A DNA stretch of 35,322 nt from assembly GCA_048421225.1 (NCBI GenBank), contig DBFNRV010000006.1:1-35322 (forward strand), written 5' to 3'. This document shows positions 33,138 through 35,322 of the stretch, piece after piece. Numbering within the stretch: the stretch's first letter is position 1; each line of letters begins with the position of its first letter. The notes beneath the pieces were generated by a model. That model made no database searches and was not told the origin of the DNA. It worked only from the letters and a program-made list of their open reading frames with translations. The position numbers and the translations under genes are program-made. The DNA comes from UMGS946 sp048421225 (GTDB lineage: Bacteria; Bacillota; Clostridia; Christensenellales; CAG-138).

Positions 33138-34046
33138 TTAATTGAAGAATTTTTCAATTATATCTACGATCTCGGCGCCTATACGCTTTTGAGCCTCATT
33201 GGTTGAAGCGCCTATATGAGGCGTACAGGAAACCTTGGGATGGGAATAGAGTTCTACGTTCTTAGGCGGCTCTTCGGCGAATACGTCAAGGCCAGCACCA
33301 TAAACCTTTCCGCTGTTAATGGCGTCAAGCAGAGCTTTTTCGTCTACGTTGTTGCCGCGGGAAGTGTTTATGATAACAACTCCATCCTTCATTTTGGATA
33401 TAGTATCCGCGTTGATGAGCGGTTTGCCGTCAATGCTGGGGGTATGAAGCGATATGAAGTCGGAGTTGGCCAGCAGTTCTTCCATCTCAACATACTTCAT
33501 ATTTTCATTTTCTAGTTCGGGGATTTTATATATATCGTATGCGAGCACCGTCATGCCCAGCGCCTGGGCACGGCGGCCCAGCGCCTGGCCGATCCTTCCG
33601 TAGCCGATAATCCCGAGCGTCTTACCTCCAAGCTCAATGCCCTTGTACGCTTTTTTCTCCCATTTGCCCTCACGCATAGTGTGGCCGGCAATATTGATAA
33701 ACCTAGCTACTGAAAACATGTGGGCAAGAGCCAGCTCAGCCACCGTGTCAGAGCTGGCCTTGGGGGTATTCATGACCTTTATTCCCTTTTGTTCAGCATA
33801 AACATGGTCGATATTGTCTATTCCAACGCCGCCGCGTATAATTAGCTTAAGCTTTCCAGTCTCACATGCTGAATCAATTATTGGCTTTCTTACCTTTGTA
33901 GCGGATCGTACGACTAAAACATCGAATTCCTTAACCTTTTCAGCAAGAGCGTCAGGCTCATAAAACTCCTGTACAACCTCGTGACCCTGCTGAGTCAACG
34001 CGGCAGCGGCGGATTTATCCATTCCATCTGATGCAAGAATACGCAT
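33138..34046 (-). CDS. serA: D-3-phosphoglycerate dehydrogenase, short form
   Basis: Oxidises 3-phosphoglycerate to 3-phosphohydroxypyruvate, the first step of serine synthesis. The NAD site is GYGRIGQALG; the catalytic residues are the arginine in NTSRGNNVDE, the glutamate in DVFAEEPP and the histidine in TPHIGAST. ATG 34046 is chosen because AAAGGAG lies 7 bases upstream and MRILASDGM is the family start; it gives 302 residues. There is no ACT or ASB domain, so the serine feedback control of longer enzymes should be absent. It lies 34 bases behind serC. Confidence 0.95.
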   Translation of the reverse strand: MRILASDGMDKSAAAALTQQGHEVVQEFYEPDALAEKVKEFDVLVVRSATKVRKPIIDSACETGKLKLIIRGGVGIDNIDHVYAEQKGIKVMNTPKASSDTVAELALAHMFSVARFINIAGHTMREGKWEKKAYKGIELGGKTLGIIGYGRIGQALGRRAQALGMTVLAYDIYKIPELENENMKYVEMEELLANSDFISLHTPSIDGKPLINADTISKMKDGVVIINTSRGNNVDEKALLDAINSGKVYGAGLDVFAEEPPKNVELYSHPKVSCTPHIGASTNEAQKRIGAEIVDIIEKFFN

Positions 34047-34080
34047 TGTATAACTCCTTTTTATATATTGTCGCGGCTGA

Positions 34081-35169
34081 TTAACCGTTATCCTTTTCAA
34101 ACCTTTCCATAAACCTTACAAGGGTTTCAACTCCCTCGTAGGGCATTGCGTTATATATTGAAGCGCGCATTCCTCCAACGGAGCGGTGTCCCTTAAGGTT
34201 GCTCATGCCGGCGGCGGCGGTTTCTTTTATAAATTTGGCGTTCAAGTCCTCGCTATCGGTACGGAACGTTACGTTCATCATTGAGCGGCTACCTTCCTGA
34301 ACAGTAGGCTTGAACATGCGGCTGGAATTCAGATAGTCATAAAGCAGATTGGCCTTTTTGAGGTTGCGTTCCTTCATAACCTCAAGACCACCCATATCAC
34401 GAAGCCATTCTAGTACAAGCTTACATATATAAATAGGATAGCACGGCGGGGTATTGTACATGGAGTCGTTTTTGGCCATAACCCCATAATTCATCATTAC
34501 AGGCGTAAAGGGCATGGGCTCGCCTAGGAGATCCTTACGGACGATTACAATAGTAAGGCCCGCAGGGGCTACGTTTTTCTGCGCGCCTGCATAGATTAGT
34601 CCAAACTTTGCAACATCTATGGGCTCGCTCATTATGCAGGAGGACATATCAGCGACAAGCGGCACGCTTCCGGTATCAGGAATATAGTTCCATACGGTAC
34701 CGAAAATCGTATTATTGTAGCAAATATGAACATAGTCGGCGTCAGGGTCAAGGTTTAGCTCGCCTTGCTGCGGGATTCTGCTGAAGTTTTCCGATTTTGT
34801 AGTTGCGGCGATATTAACCTTGCCGTATTTTTCGGCTTCTTCAGACGCTTTTGTCGAAAAGCTGCCCGTCCTGACATAATCAGCCTTATTGTTTTTGACC
34901 ATAAGGTTCATGGGAACCATCGCAAACTGAAGCGTCGCTCCGCCCTGAAGGAACAGCACCTTATAGTCCTCCGGAATGTTCATTACCTCATGCATAAGTC
35001 TTTCCGCCGAGACTATAATGTCGTCGTAAACCTTTGACCTGTGGCTCATCTCCATAACGCTCATACCGGAACCCTGATAATTTAGCATTTCCTTTTGGGC
35101 CTTTAGCAGCACTTCCTCAGGCAGCATTGACGGTCCGGCAGAGAAATTAAAAATTCTGTCGTAAGCCAT
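34081..35169 (-). CDS. serC: phosphoserine aminotransferase
   Basis: PLP enzyme that converts 3-phosphohydroxypyruvate and glutamate to phosphoserine. The 362-residue protein begins YDRIFNFSAGPSMLP and has SGMSVMEMSHRS, LFLQGGATLQF and the Schiff-base lysine in AGAQKNVAPAG. AGGAG precedes ATG by 9 bases. It is the first gene of a two-gene operon with serA. A phosphoserine phosphatase gene is not seen here. Confidence 0.97.
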   Translation of the reverse strand: MAYDRIFNFSAGPSMLPEEVLLKAQKEMLNYQGSGMSVMEMSHRSKVYDDIIVSAERLMHEVMNIPEDYKVLFLQGGATLQFAMVPMNLMVKNNKADYVRTGSFSTKASEEAEKYGKVNIAATTKSENFSRIPQQGELNLDPDADYVHICYNNTIFGTVWNYIPDTGSVPLVADMSSCIMSEPIDVAKFGLIYAGAQKNVAPAGLTIVIVRKDLLGEPMPFTPVMMNYGVMAKNDSMYNTPPCYPIYICKLVLEWLRDMGGLEVMKERNLKKANLLYDYLNSSRMFKPTVQEGSRSMMNVTFRTDSEDLNAKFIKETAAAGMSNLKGHRSVGGMRASIYNAMPYEGVETLVRFMERFEKDNG

Positions 35170-35200
35170 TTTTTAGATCTCCTGTTCTTAATTTATTGGC

Positions 35201-35213
35201 GCGGTTCAACCGC
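35201..35213. promoter_or_regulatory. palindrome in the serC leader, operator-like
   Basis: GCGGTT-C-AACCGC, a perfect 6-bp inverted repeat 16 bases past the -10 box of serC. The half site CAACCGCT recurs at 35255-35262, overlapping the -35 box. This pairing of sites around a promoter suggests repressor control; the regulator is unknown. Confidence 0.4.
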
Positions 35214-35228
35214 TATGTTTTCACGCGC

Positions 35229-35257
35229 ATTATAACCCTTTGAAGGCTATATATCAA
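35229..35257 (-). promoter_or_regulatory. promoter of serC-serA
   Basis: Minus strand TTGATA (35257-35252), 17 bp, TATAAT (35234-35229). It lies 60 bases before the serC ATG. The sequence from 35258 to the right edge shows no further gene. Confidence 0.8.
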
Positions 35258-35322
35258 CCGCTTTTTAGCTACTTTAAAAGACATGCGTGCAATATATTTA
35301 ATGAAAAACAATCTATAGTTTT

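Noticed and set aside
34047..34100. 18-residue N-terminal extension of SerA
   Set aside because: It overlaps the end of serC and has no ribosome site, while ATG 34046 has AAAGGAG and the family N-terminus.

Overview
The window looks like chromosome from a spore-forming, anaerobic, low-GC Gram-positive bacterium of class Clostridia. The grounds are a SCIFF peptide with its radical-SAM maturase (typical of Clostridia), a PolC-type replicative polymerase, an uninterrupted sporulation sigma-K gene, a SpoIID-family protein, HemZ, Shine-Dalgarno sites close to AGGAGG, and frequent TTG/GTG starts. I cannot name the genus.

Layout. Positions 1-350: the end of an unidentified gene, a strong hairpin, and tRNA-Val(CAC) on the minus strand with its own promoter. 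Positions 510-1825: nrdR and pgeF (plus strand). Positions 1871-6514: a promoter, then scfA (47-residue SCIFF precursor), scfB (maturase), recJ and apt, with overlaps at scfB/recJ and recJ/apt. Positions 6633-20541: a long plus-strand run rel-dtd-MBL hydrolase-hemZ-uppS-cdsA-dxr-rseP-ispG-polC, joining stringent response, D-amino-acid quality control, haem-type chemistry, isoprenoid (MEP) and undecaprenyl synthesis, phospholipid synthesis, membrane proteolysis and replication. Positions 20722-24601 (minus): sigK, a membrane-anchored HtrA protease and a type Ic aspartate aminotransferase. Positions 24655-25160: a decayed IS110-family element that keeps its structured 5' non-coding end, where bridge RNAs are encoded in this family. 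Positions 25196-26237: a sirtuin and a 71-residue small protein. Positions 26293-31236 (minus): a tandem GT2 glycosyltransferase and a 990-residue SpoIID protein with seven SH3 repeats. Positions 31501-31998: a Cu/Zn superoxide dismutase-like gene. Positions 32053-35169 (minus): degV, then serA and serC as a serine-biosynthesis pair behind a consensus promoter.

Most notable observations: (1) PolC keeps a recognisable 3'-5' exonuclease domain, but the ExoII aspartate and both ExoIII catalytic residues appear to be replaced, while the polymerase and PHP parts look intact, so the replicase may not proofread in cis; (2) the IS110 fossil has a folded leader, an extended -10 box without a -35 box, and a hairpin over its ribosome-binding site; (3) the SCIFF peptide has a seventh cysteine, with two hairpins between it and its maturase. 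I saw no CRISPR array, prophage or defence island.
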